This document shows positions 1 to 6,317 of a stretch of 7,712 nucleotides of DNA, one piece after another. How positions within the stretch are numbered: the stretch's first letter is position 1; every line of letters starts with the position of its first letter. Source of the DNA: Microbacteriaceae bacterium. Lineage in GTDB: Bacteria > Actinomycetota > Actinomycetes > Actinomycetales > Microbacteriaceae. A model generated the notes under the pieces. It was not told the DNA's origin. It saw only the letters and a program-made list of their open reading frames with translations, and made no database searches. The DNA lies in NCBI GenBank assembly GCA_030840185.1, contig JAUZFY010000188.1:1-7712 (forward strand). Direction: 5' to 3'. Made by a program: the position numbers and the translations under genes.

Positions 1-405
1 GGCGACGCTGGTGCCGACCTTCACGCTGCGGAAGCAGTCGTGCTCGAGCCGGGCGAGCGCGCGACGATCGGCACGGGAGTGTCGATCGCGTTGCCCGACG
101 GCTACGTCGGTTTCGTCACGCCGCGGAGCGGCCTTGCCTCCAAGCACGGCATCACGATCGTGAACAGCCCGGGAACAGTGGATGCCGGCTACCGCGGTGA
201 GATTCGCGTCACCGTGCTGAACACCGACAGATCGGTGTCGTATTCTGTCGCGGTCGGAGATCGCATCGCGCAACTGGTGATCATGCCCGTCGTGCGGGCG
301 CGATTCGTAGAGGTCGAAGTGCTTCCGGGAAGCCACCGCGGCGCCCTAGGGTTCGGATCAACCGGCTACACAAGACAACGCAATAGTGAGCAGGAACACA
401 GATGA
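1..405 (+). CDS. dut: dUTPase (dUTP diphosphatase), 5' end cut off by the window
   Basis: Hydrolyses dUTP to dUMP and pyrophosphate in the cytoplasm, which keeps uracil out of DNA and supplies dUMP for dTMP synthesis. The reading frame is open from the first base, so 134 residues are visible. The trimeric dUTPase family is usually near 150 residues, so only the N-terminal strand is missing. All five family motifs are present in order (visible numbering): motif 1 DAGADL at 2-7, motif 2 PRSGL at 41-45, motif 3 GTVDAGYRG at 58-66 with the catalytic Asp at 61, motif 4 GDRIAQL at 86-92, and the Gly-rich phosphate-binding motif 5 at 113-122. Motif 5 is odd: it reads RGALGFGSTG, with Leu (codon CTA, 346-348) where the family normally has the first Gly of a GG pair. 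The stop overlaps the next start as ATGA (402-405), so it is probably co-transcribed and translationally coupled with the DUF3710 gene. Identity is secure; the effect of the Leu is unknown. Confidence 0.96.
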   Translation, partial: GDAGADLHAAEAVVLEPGERATIGTGVSIALPDGYVGFVTPRSGLASKHGITIVNSPGTVDAGYRGEIRVTVLNTDRSVSYSVAVGDRIAQLVIMPVVRARFVEVEVLPGSHRGALGFGSTGYTRQRNSEQEHR

Positions 406-1043
406 GCGACAACATTTCACCCGAAGGCAATGATGGCGAGCTCGAACGGCTCAAGTCCGCCCCGGCGGACCGCGCGACCGAGGGGCCGCTCGACGAGTCG
501 GAGGCCAACCCGGTTCGACCGTATGTGGACCTCGGCGGCGTGAAGGTTCTGCCCCGCGAGGGACTGCAGCTCCGACTCGAGGTGGAGGAGGGCAGCCAGC
601 GCGTCGTGGCCGTCGGGCTGGACTATGCCGGCTCGACGCTCCAGGTGCAGCCGTTCGCGGCTCCAAGATCCTCCGGTCTCTGGCACGAAATCCGGGAACA
701 GATCGCGGACCAGATTGCCAAGCAGGGTGGGACGACGACGCAGATCGATGGTCCGTTCGGACCGGAACTTCGCGCCGAGATTCCCGCCGTCACGCCGGGG
801 CAACCGGAGTCGACGCGTCTCGCACGGTTCATCGGGGTCGATGGGCCGCGCTGGTTTCTTCGCGGCGTGATCGCGGGCGAGGGCGCGGTGCGCGAGGAGG
901 CCGCCGCCAAGATCGAGGAGCTGTTTCGCAGCGTCGTCGTCGTTCGCGGCAAGACTCCGATGCCGCCACGCGACCTCATTCCGCTGCACATGCCGAAGTC
1001 GGCCGCCGGCGCCCCGGATTCCCCGTCCGTTCCCGAAGTCTGA
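402..1043 (+). CDS. DUF3710 family protein (conserved actinobacterial, function unknown)
   Basis: A 213-residue soluble protein with no signal peptide or membrane segment. I assign it to DUF3710 from its overall pattern and its position directly after dut, as in many actinobacteria (Rv2696c beside dut in M. tuberculosis). An acidic, low-complexity N-terminus (about 1-35) leads into the conserved stretch with GPLDESE at 28-34 and DLGGVKVLP at 43-51. Next come QPFAAPRS at 83-90, GPFGPEL at 117-123, RFIGVDGPRWFLRG at 142-155 and the proline-rich MPPRDLIPLHMP at 187-198, followed by a loose tail. The start is supported by AGGA at 392-395, six bases upstream, and by the ATGA overlap with dut. The stop shares a base with the next start (TGATG, 1041-1045). 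No function is established for this family, and no catalytic motif is visible. The coupling to dut and DUF3159 is seen directly; a shared role is only an inference. Confidence 0.9.
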   Translation: MSDNISPEGNDGELERLKSAPADRATEGPLDESEANPVRPYVDLGGVKVLPREGLQLRLEVEEGSQRVVAVGLDYAGSTLQVQPFAAPRSSGLWHEIREQIADQIAKQGGTTTQIDGPFGPELRAEIPAVTPGQPESTRLARFIGVDGPRWFLRGVIAGEGAVREEAAAKIEELFRSVVVVRGKTPMPPRDLIPLHMPKSAAGAPDSPSVPEV

Positions 1044-1759
1044 TGTCCAAACCAGGCGACAACGGCGCCCGGACTCCCGGATTCCGCGAGTCCTTCTCCG
1101 ATGCCGTGCGAAAGAGCGGCTTCGGCCAGGTCACACCCGGTGAGGTACCGACGGCGCGGTCGCTCCTGAAGGCCGTCGGGGGAGTGCGGGGCCTGATCGA
1201 ATCGATCGTTCCCGGCCTCGGCTTCCTGGTCATTTACAGCCTCTCCAAGAACCTTCCGCTCTCGGTTCTCGCGCCCGTCGTTCTCGCGATCGTCTTTCTG
1301 ATCGTGCGCGTGCTCACGAGGACGCCGGTGACCCAGGCATTCGCCGGAATCGTCGGCATCGCCGTGTCAGCGGTGCTCGCACTCGTCACGGGTCGCTCGG
1401 TGGACAACTTCTTACCCGGCATCCTGATCAACGTCGCGAGCATCGCGGCGCTTCTGGTGAGCATCCTCGTTCGTTGGCCGCTCATCGGGGTCATCGTCGG
1501 CTTTTTGACCAACGAGGGCGTCGAGTGGCGAGACCAGAAGGCCAAGCGCCGGGTGCTCTACCTCGCCACGTGGCTGTGGGTCGGCCTGTTTGCCGTGCGG
1601 CTCGCGGTCGAGGTGCCGCTGTACTTCGCCAACCAGACCGAGTGGCTTGCCGGAACGAAGCTCGTGCTCGGTGTGCCCTTCTACGCCGCGATGCTCTGGG
1701 TGACCTGGTTGCTGGTTCGCGCGGTGTATGCCCGACCGGACTCGGAGCCGGCGGCCTAG
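1043..1759 (+). CDS. DUF3159 family integral membrane protein
   Basis: A 238-residue polytopic membrane protein of unknown function. After a soluble, charged N-terminus (1-40) comes the family-like segment GGVRGLIESIVPGLGF at 46-61. About six hydrophobic segments follow, near residues 51-68, 71-92, 99-116, 124-155 (possibly two short helices), 171-191 and 207-227. Other conserved-looking pieces are GRSVDNFLPGIL (117-128) and RWPLIG (144-149). The only start codon that fits is the ATG in the TGATG overlap with the DUF3710 stop. No good Shine-Dalgarno precedes it, so it probably depends on ribosomes finishing the upstream gene. In M. tuberculosis the homologous membrane protein (Rv2693c) lies near dut and beside the potassium-uptake regulators ceoC/ceoB. 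Here it is followed by sodium/proton antiporter genes, but on the opposite strand. The family call rests on motif pattern and context; transport activity is not established. Confidence 0.85.
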   Translation: MSKPGDNGARTPGFRESFSDAVRKSGFGQVTPGEVPTARSLLKAVGGVRGLIESIVPGLGFLVIYSLSKNLPLSVLAPVVLAIVFLIVRVLTRTPVTQAFAGIVGIAVSAVLALVTGRSVDNFLPGILINVASIAALLVSILVRWPLIGVIVGFLTNEGVEWRDQKAKRRVLYLATWLWVGLFAVRLAVEVPLYFANQTEWLAGTKLVLGVPFYAAMLWVTWLLVRAVYARPDSEPAA

Positions 1760-1766
1760 TCGCGAC

Positions 1767-1803
1767 CCGATCAGCTAACGTGTGTTGACCCGTTAGGCAT
1801 CGG
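1767..1803. terminator. Candidate bidirectional hairpin terminator between convergent genes
   Basis: The 57-bp gap between the DUF3159 stop and the nhaA stop on the opposite strand contains a two-part inverted repeat. CCGAT (1767-1771) pairs with ATCGG (1799-1803), and CTAACG (1775-1780) pairs with CGTTAG (1791-1796) around a 10-base loop. An internal bulge of 3 and 2 bases separates the two helices. There is no T-run on either strand, so this is not a textbook Rho-independent terminator. Its position between two converging genes makes it a reasonable bidirectional transcription end or RNA-stabilising hairpin. Confidence 0.4.
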
Positions 1804-1816
1804 TCAGTGTGGTGAG

Positions 1817-3010
1817 CTAGCGAGAAGAACCCGGGGCGTCCCGATCGCGGATGACCGAAGCGCGAAGGGCTCGCAAGCGGCGGTAGTACGACGCCTGGGT
1901 CGAAACCAGGATCGCCGAAAGCACGATCGCGAACACCGAGCCGAGAAGCACGGCAATGGTTCCCTCTGCCGCAACCTCGGGGGCCTCGGCAAACGCGAGC
2001 TCGTTCATCAGCAGCGAGACGGTAAAACCGATTCCGCCGAGCGCGCCGACGGTTGCGAGGTTCAGGAAGGTGAGCTGCGAGCGAGACTCCCTCGGCCCGA
2101 CGAACCCGGACAGCCACCCCCCGGCGGCGATGCCGGCGAGCTTGCCGACCGGCAGGGCAACGAGAATGCCCCAGAACGGCGCGGACAACCCGCCGAGTCC
2201 AACCCGCGGCAGCACGACGAGAGCGGCGGAGAAGGCGAACAGCGGCAGAACAAACCCGTTGGTCAGCGGTTCCAACGCGTGTCGCACCCGCATGCCCGGG
2301 CGGCTGGCCATGGCGAGACCGAGGGCGACACCGGCGATTGTCGCGTGTACCCCGGACAGATACACGAAGCCCCACGCGACGAGCGCCGCGGCGACCATCC
2401 CGATCGCGACCGGAATGCGCGCCCGAGTGCCGAGGAACCTGCTGAGGACTGCGAACGCCGCAACGCCGAGTGTCGCGACTGCGAGGGCGCCGAGGTTCGG
2501 GTCGCGGGTGAAGAAGACCGCAATGATGACGATCGCCACGATGTCATCCAGAATGGCGAGCGCGAGGAGGAAGACGCGAAGCCGTCCCGGGATGCCCCGG
2601 CCGAACACGGCGAGCACGCCGAGCGCAAAGGCGATGTCGGTTGCCGTGGGGATCGGCCAGCCGTGGGAATAGCCGGACCCGCCCGCGAATGCGAGGTAGA
2701 TGGCGATCGGGACGACGATTCCGCCGAGCGCGGCGATCGCAGGTCGAATGGCCCTGGCCGGGCTGTTGAGATGGCCGACGGTCAGCTCGTGTTTCAGCTC
2801 GATGGCGACGACGAAAAAGAACAGCGCGAGCAAGCCGTCGCTCACCCAGTGGCCGACCGAGAGGTCGAACGGTGTTCCGGGAACGGTGAGGTGAGTGGCC
2901 TGGAACCGAATGACCGCAGGCCCGAGCGCGGAATTCGCGGCCACGAGCCCGAGAGCGGCGGCGGCCAGAAGGATGAAGGCCGCGATGCGCTCTGAACGGA
3001 AAATGGTCAT
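1817..3010 (-). CDS. nhaA: Na+/H+ antiporter, NhaA family (stand-alone)
   Basis: A 397-residue inner-membrane antiporter expected to exchange internal Na+ (or Li+) for external H+. NhaA landmarks are in order: ELKHEL at 71-76; TATDIAFALG at 122-131, with Asp125 matching E. coli Asp133; DD at 155-156 matching the cation-binding Asp163/Asp164; SGVHATIAGV at 219-228, with His222 matching His225; PVGKLAGI at 287-294, with Lys290 matching Lys300; and GIGFTVSL at 326-333. The transport core is therefore intact. One deviation stands out: the segment usually ending in an A-N-A-G-V motif reads FAFSAALVVL (258-267). The length suits a stand-alone NhaA of about 12 helices. The start ATG (3008-3010) has GAGG (3015-3018) only four bases upstream on the minus strand, a rather tight but usable spacing. 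It converges on the DUF3159 gene and diverges from the TDT gene across 211 bp. Function is by family; ion preference and pH response cannot be read from the sequence. Confidence 0.94.
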   Translation of the reverse strand: MTIFRSERIAAFILLAAAALGLVAANSALGPAVIRFQATHLTVPGTPFDLSVGHWVSDGLLALFFFVVAIELKHELTVGHLNSPARAIRPAIAALGGIVVPIAIYLAFAGGSGYSHGWPIPTATDIAFALGVLAVFGRGIPGRLRVFLLALAILDDIVAIVIIAVFFTRDPNLGALAVATLGVAAFAVLSRFLGTRARIPVAIGMVAAALVAWGFVYLSGVHATIAGVALGLAMASRPGMRVRHALEPLTNGFVLPLFAFSAALVVLPRVGLGGLSAPFWGILVALPVGKLAGIAAGGWLSGFVGPRESRSQLTFLNLATVGALGGIGFTVSLLMNELAFAEAPEVAAEGTIAVLLGSVFAIVLSAILVSTQASYYRRLRALRASVIRDRDAPGSSR

Positions 3011-3221
3011 GGTGCCTCACTGGGTCGTCCGGTCGTCAAGAGCGATCCCGTCGACCGCCCGCCGACCAGACTTCCCGGCGCACCTTGGTCAAGCATAGCG
3101 ATCGGGATTTCATCGCCCCGCGCCGTCGAAAGGGACCGCGGAATTCTTGTGACCGCCGCGCCGTTGTGTGTACCTGTGCCAACGAGATCGATGTTCGCAC
3201 GGAGCCAAACCAGAGGATCGC
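3011..3221. promoter_or_regulatory. Divergent intergenic region between nhaA and the TDT gene
   Basis: These 211 bp must carry the promoters of both flanking genes. No strong promoter is obvious. On the plus strand TTGGTC (3085-3090) and TTTCAT sit 17 bp apart, and TTGTGA appears at 3148-3153 without a good -10. On the minus strand TATGCT (3092-3097) has no matching -35. Small repeats are present: tandem GGTCGTCC/GGTCGTCA (3023-3038) just upstream of the nhaA start, and a short inverted repeat GCGAT (3098-3102) / ATCGC (3112-3116). Short ORFs run through here on both strands, but none has a family signature. Confidence 0.4.
3212..3217 (+). promoter_or_regulatory. Ribosome binding site that fixes the TDT gene start
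   Basis: AGAGGA lies four bases before the ATG at 3222. The same frame stays open upstream to a GTG at 3168, but that start has no comparable site and would add an 18-residue Cys/Arg-rich leader (MYLCQRDRC...) that does not resemble the family. The ATG at 3222 is therefore preferred. Confidence 0.65.
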
Positions 3222-4250
3222 ATGACCAATCACAACCCTCCCGTGCACGTTGTCGACTCACGGACGACCGCCCGAATTCCGTTGAACACGTTGGCGGTCA
3301 GCTTTGGGCTGGCCGGTCTTGCCGAACTGTGGTCGACCGCGTCGACGCTGTTCTCCATTCCGCCGTTCATTACGGAGCTGTTCTGGGCTGCGGCTGCCAT
3401 CGCCTGGCTGTGGCTTATTGCCAAGCACACGGCGGTTGGGTCGCGCAGCCCGGAACCGCTTTCGGCGCAATTGCGGCACCCGGCTCAGGGCCCGATCGCT
3501 GCGGTGGTCCCGATAGTCGGAATGCTTCTCGGCGCGAACCTCTTCCAGTTCTGGCAGGCAGCAGGTGAAGTTCTAGTCGTCGTGTCGATCGCCGCGGCCA
3601 CCCTGTTCGCTGGATGGCTGCTCTCGTTCTGGCTGAGCGGGCAACTGAAGCCAGAGTCGATTCATGGCGCGTACTTCCTGCCGACGGTAGCGGCCGCGCT
3701 CGTTGCCGCGGCTACGGCCGCGGACATCGGACTTCCCCTGCTCGCCCGCGGGGCATTCGCCGTCGGCCTCTTCTTCTGGGTGGTCATCTTCACGATGCTC
3801 GTAGCCAGGTTGGCCTTCCTCCCAGCGCTCCCCGCCCCGCTGACTCCGACTCTTGCAATCTTCCTCGCTCCGCCGGCAGTGGCAGGAAACGCCTGGTTCG
3901 CGATCGCCGGTCGGCACGCCGACTCGATCTCGATGTCGCTGCTCGGGGTGACCGTGCTCATGGTGCTGGTGCAAGTCGCGCTCATTCCGCGTTACCGCAA
4001 CACCCCGTTCTCCCTCGGCTTCTGGTCGTTCAGCTTCCCGGTGACGTCGGCGGCGGGGTTCGGCATCGAGTGGTTGTCGGTCGGCAAGCCGGTCGGGTGG
4101 CAGATCGAGGCCGGCGCCATTCTGCTCGCGGTCACCGTGTTCATCCTCGCCATCGGCATCCGCTCGCTGCTCTTCGTCGGTATGGATCGCCGCGGACTCA
4201 AGCGGGCTGAGCAAGATCTACTGAAGGCGGATGCGCTGGTCGAACGCTGA
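3222..4250 (+). CDS. TehA/SLAC1-type anion channel or transporter (TDT family)
   Basis: A 342-residue membrane protein with about ten hydrophobic segments, matching the tellurite-resistance/dicarboxylate transporter (TDT) family. That family includes bacterial TehA, plant SLAC1 and yeast Mae1. Characterised members conduct chloride, nitrate or C4-dicarboxylates; some confer tellurite resistance when over-expressed. Supporting pieces are PLNTLAVSFGLAGLAELW near 20-37 (first helix), HPAQGP at 86-91, GAYFLPTVAA at 149-158 (compare the family pattern with FLP), LAPPAVAGNAW at 215-225, and GFWSFSFPVTSAAG at 266-279. The last segment resembles the helix that carries the pore-gating Phe (Phe262 in H. 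influenzae TehA); I cannot say which Phe of 267, 270 or 272 is equivalent. The C-terminal tail is charged and short. No tehB-like methyltransferase lies beside it, so tellurite detoxification as in tehAB is not supported. It diverges from nhaA and ends 25 bp from the stop of the NhaA-DsbA gene. Substrate is unknown. Confidence 0.85.
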   Translation: MTNHNPPVHVVDSRTTARIPLNTLAVSFGLAGLAELWSTASTLFSIPPFITELFWAAAAIAWLWLIAKHTAVGSRSPEPLSAQLRHPAQGPIAAVVPIVGMLLGANLFQFWQAAGEVLVVVSIAAATLFAGWLLSFWLSGQLKPESIHGAYFLPTVAAALVAAATAADIGLPLLARGAFAVGLFFWVVIFTMLVARLAFLPALPAPLTPTLAIFLAPPAVAGNAWFAIAGRHADSISMSLLGVTVLMVLVQVALIPRYRNTPFSLGFWSFSFPVTSAAGFGIEWLSVGKPVGWQIEAGAILLAVTVFILAIGIRSLLFVGMDRRGLKRAEQDLLKADALVER

Positions 4251-4269
4251 GCTGCCCGACGAAACCACT

Positions 4270-4311
4270 CCCCGGTCAGTCCGCGAGGGGCGCGCCACCG
4301 GCCGACCGGGG
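4270..4311. terminator. Weak candidate hairpin at the convergent end of TDT and nhaA-dsbA
   Basis: CCCCGGTC (4270-4277) and GACCGGGG (4304-4311) form a perfect 8-bp inverted repeat spanning the stop codon of the minus-strand fusion gene, 19 bp past the TDT stop. A smaller CGCG/CGCG stem (4282-4285 / 4291-4294) sits inside the 26-base loop. There is no T-run, and part of the repeat is coding. Inverted repeats of this size are common by chance in DNA this G+C-rich, so this is only a possibility. Confidence 0.22.
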
Positions 4312-6219
4312 CGGGCCGCTGTCGGCGAGGGAGCGGCGGGCCGCAGTCAGCTCCCGAATCAGGGTGCGGGAATCCCACGGGCCGATGTGGCGGCGGCCCT
4401 GCAGAAAGAAGGTCGGCGTGCCGTGCACATCCATCGTCTCCGCGTCGATCGCGTCGTCGCTCACTCGTGCGATCGTTCGCGGGGACATGAGATCGGTTTC
4501 GAAGCGGTTCACGTCGAGGCCGGCCTGCTGCGCGTAGGAGAGCAGATCGTCCGGTTCCAGGCGGTCCTGATTCGCGAACAACAGATGGCTGTATTCGAAG
4601 AAGGCATTCTGCAGCGACGCGGCCTCGCTCGCCCGGGCGGCGTCAAGGGCGTGCTTGTGGAAGCGGACGAGGGGCAGGTGTCGCCAGATGTAGCGCACCT
4701 CCTCGCCGAAGTGGCTGACGACCTCGTCAACAGATCCGGTGGCGCGGCTGCAGAAGGGGCACTCGAAGTCGCCGTACTCCACGATCGTCAGCGGGGCGTC
4801 GATGGGACCGCGGATGTGGTCCCGTTGCGGGTCGACCCGACGCACAAGGAACATGCTCATCTGACCGGGCGGCCGAATCCGGTCGAGCACGCGGAAGACG
4901 ACCAACCCGAACACGAACGCGATCGCCGACGCGGCGAGCACCCCGATGCGTGCCTCCGCCTGGAGTGCCGGATCGGTTATCGCGAGATCGATGATGAACA
5001 GCGAGATGGTGAAGCCGATTCCCGAGAGTGCCGCGCCGCCTGCGACCCTCCCCGCCGTAAGCCCGGGAGCGAGTTTTCCGATTCGCAGAGCGCGAACCAG
5101 CCCGGTCATCGCGGTGATTCCTATGAGCTTGCCCGCCACGAGGCCGCAGACGATTCCCCAGGTGACGGGGGAGGCGACGGCGCGCTCCAGGACTCGTGGG
5201 CTGAGTGCGACTCCGGCGTTGGCGAGGGCGAAGATCGGAAGGATGATGAAGCTCACGTACGGGTAATACGCGGAATAGAGGCGATCGTTGACCGAGAGGG
5301 AGTCGCGCAGGCCACGGGCGGCCGCGCGAGCATATGCCGGGTTGGGGGACTGCCGAAAGGCGCGCCCCAACTCCGCCGTCCGCTCCACCTGGGCGCGTCG
5401 TGGCGCGAAAACGGGGATGAGCAGCGCGATTGCGACTCCGGCGAGCGTCGGCTGCACGCCGGAGGCATAGAGGGCCGCCCAAGTGACGACGGAGAGCACG
5501 AGGTAGGCCGGACCCTGCCCGACCCGTACGAAACGCACGACGGCGATGAGCACCAGCGCCATGGCCGCGATGACGAGGGGTATCGCCCGTACCTGGTCGG
5601 TATAGAAGATCGCGATGACGGCTAGCGCACCGATGTCGTCGACCACCGCGAGCGCGAGCAGGAACACGCGCAGGTGGCCGGGAGCCCGCGGCCCAACGAT
5701 CGCGAGAGCGCCGAGAACGAAGGCGGTGTCGCTCGAGATGACGACGCCCCAGGCATGGGCCGCCTGTCCTTCGTGGTTGAAAGCAAGGTAGACGGCGGCC
5801 GGAACGGCCAGACCGGCCGCCGCCGCCAACACGGGCACGACGGCTCGCGACCAGATGTTGAGCTCGCCGAGAGCAAATTCCTTCTTGACCTCCAGGCCGA
5901 CCACGAAAAAGAACACCGTCATGAGGGCTTCGTTGACAATCTGACGAAGGCCGAGTTCCAGACGCAACTGACCCACTTGCAGGAGCACCGGGGAGTTCCA
6001 GAAGTCCGTGTAATGCGCGCCGCCACCAACGTTTGCCCAGATCAGCGCGGCGAGTGTCGCGATCAGCAACAATCCGGCGGCAGTTTTCTCAATGTTGGAG
6101 ATTCCGCGCCGCGGGGTAAGCAGGCGCCGCAAGGCGGGAAAGCGCGGTGGTGCATCACCCTCGGTCGTGTCCGGCGATCGCAGATCCGCACGCTCTCGGT
6201 CTTCACCCGCTCGCGTCAT
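4276..6219 (-). CDS. nhaA: NhaA Na+/H+ antiporter fused to a C-terminal DsbA-like thioredoxin domain
   Basis: A 647-residue two-domain protein. Residues about 40-447 are NhaA: FFFVVGLEVKKEF at 103-115; ISSDTAFVLG at 161-170, with Asp164 matching E. coli Asp133; DD at 194-195, the cation site; ALANAGV at 331-337; AGKLIGI at 362-368, with Lys364 matching Lys300; and GIGFTISLFI at 400-409. The E. coli His225 position is Gln256 (ASGVQPTLAG). Residues about 465-630 are a DsbA-like thioredoxin fold: EYGDFECPFC at 481-490 with active-site Cys487 and Cys490, and a GTP cis-proline site at 600-602. Fusions of this kind are known in database families (NhaA with C-terminal thioredoxin), but the role of the redox domain is not established. 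The N-terminus and the segment after the last helix (Arg443, 447, 449) are Arg-rich, which suggests both ends are cytoplasmic. The ATG at 6217-6219 has no Shine-Dalgarno close by. Upstream, a six-codon ORF ends on this start. Confidence 0.95.
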   Translation of the reverse strand: MTRAGEDRERADLRSPDTTEGDAPPRFPALRRLLTPRRGISNIEKTAAGLLLIATLAALIWANVGGGAHYTDFWNSPVLLQVGQLRLELGLRQIVNEALMTVFFFVVGLEVKKEFALGELNIWSRAVVPVLAAAAGLAVPAAVYLAFNHEGQAAHAWGVVISSDTAFVLGALAIVGPRAPGHLRVFLLALAVVDDIGALAVIAIFYTDQVRAIPLVIAAMALVLIAVVRFVRVGQGPAYLVLSVVTWAALYASGVQPTLAGVAIALLIPVFAPRRAQVERTAELGRAFRQSPNPAYARAAARGLRDSLSVNDRLYSAYYPYVSFIILPIFALANAGVALSPRVLERAVASPVTWGIVCGLVAGKLIGITAMTGLVRALRIGKLAPGLTAGRVAGGAALSGIGFTISLFIIDLAITDPALQAEARIGVLAASAIAFVFGLVVFRVLDRIRPPGQMSMFLVRRVDPQRDHIRGPIDAPLTIVEYGDFECPFCSRATGSVDEVVSHFGEEVRYIWRHLPLVRFHKHALDAARASEAASLQNAFFEYSHLLFANQDRLEPDDLLSYAQQAGLDVNRFETDLMSPRTIARVSDDAIDAETMDVHGTPTFFLQGRRHIGPWDSRTLIRELTAARRSLADSGPPRSAGGAPLAD

Positions 6220-6243
6220 TGGCGTGTCGTGGTCATTGGCGTG
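6215..6243. repeat. Perfect 12-bp direct repeat across the nhaA-dsbA start codon
   Basis: GTCATTGGCGTG occurs at 6215-6226 and again at 6232-6243, with five bases between and a 17-bp period; the match stops exactly at both ends. On the minus strand each copy contains an ATG. The inner copy holds the main start, and the outer copy holds an ATG two bases out of frame with it. The outer copy also lies within a GGTCA (6231-6235) / TGACC (6245-6249) inverted repeat. This could be a local duplication or a tandem regulator-binding site. Confidence 0.75.
6216..6236 (-). CDS. Possible six-codon upstream ORF ending on the nhaA-dsbA start
   Basis: On the minus strand an ATG at 6236 reads Met-Thr-Thr-Thr-Arg-Gln and stops at TGA (6218-6216), which overlaps the main ATG (6219-6217) as ATGA. 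AGAAGG (6253-6248) lies 11 bases before this small ORF but 28 bases before the main start, so it suits the small ORF better. If translated, it could deliver ribosomes to the main start by termination-reinitiation. The ORF is very short, arises from the 12-bp repeat, and may have no function. Confidence 0.25.
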   Translation of the reverse strand: MTTTRQ

Positions 6244-6287
6244 GTGACCTTCTGTCGCTGGTGCGCGGGAGCGAACTGTGCCCCCAG

Positions 6288-6316
6288 ATTATCAAGCGCC
6301 TCCCGTCCCGTGCGGA
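6288..6316 (-). promoter_or_regulatory. Candidate promoter of nhaA-dsbA
   Basis: On the minus strand GATAAT (6293-6288) matches five of six positions of a sigma-70-type -10. At 17 bp upstream lies TCCGCA (6316-6311), a weak -35 with three of six matches. Transcription would begin near 6281, giving a leader of about 60 bases that includes the 12-bp repeat and the small ORF. It is one of the few A/T-rich hexamers in the region. Confidence 0.3.
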
Positions 6317-6317
6317 C

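Noticed and set aside
1491..2375. 294-residue minus-strand frame spanning the end of the DUF3159 gene and part of nhaA
   Set aside because: Arg-rich shadow that crosses the convergent gap and overlaps two well-supported genes.
3168..3221. Upstream GTG start adding 18 residues to the TDT protein
   Set aside because: No ribosome binding site, atypical Cys/Arg-rich sequence, and a good AGAGGA site before the ATG at 3222.
3007..3261. 84-residue minus-strand frame across the nhaA/TDT intergenic region
   Set aside because: No family resemblance, and it overlaps the start regions of both flanking genes.
3222..4250. Tellurite-resistance operon (tehAB)
   Set aside because: Only the TehA-like membrane protein is present; no TehB methyltransferase or other tellurite gene adjoins it.
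4231..5625. 464-residue plus-strand open frame opposite the nhaA-dsbA gene
   Set aside because: Low-complexity, Arg/Gly/Asp/Glu-rich translation typical of the antisense of G+C-rich membrane-protein genes; the minus-strand frame has clear NhaA and DsbA motifs.
1817..6219. Mobile element or recent horizontal acquisition of the transporter block
   Set aside because: No transposase, integrase, flanking repeats, tRNA or visible change in base composition; the flanking housekeeping genes look undisturbed.
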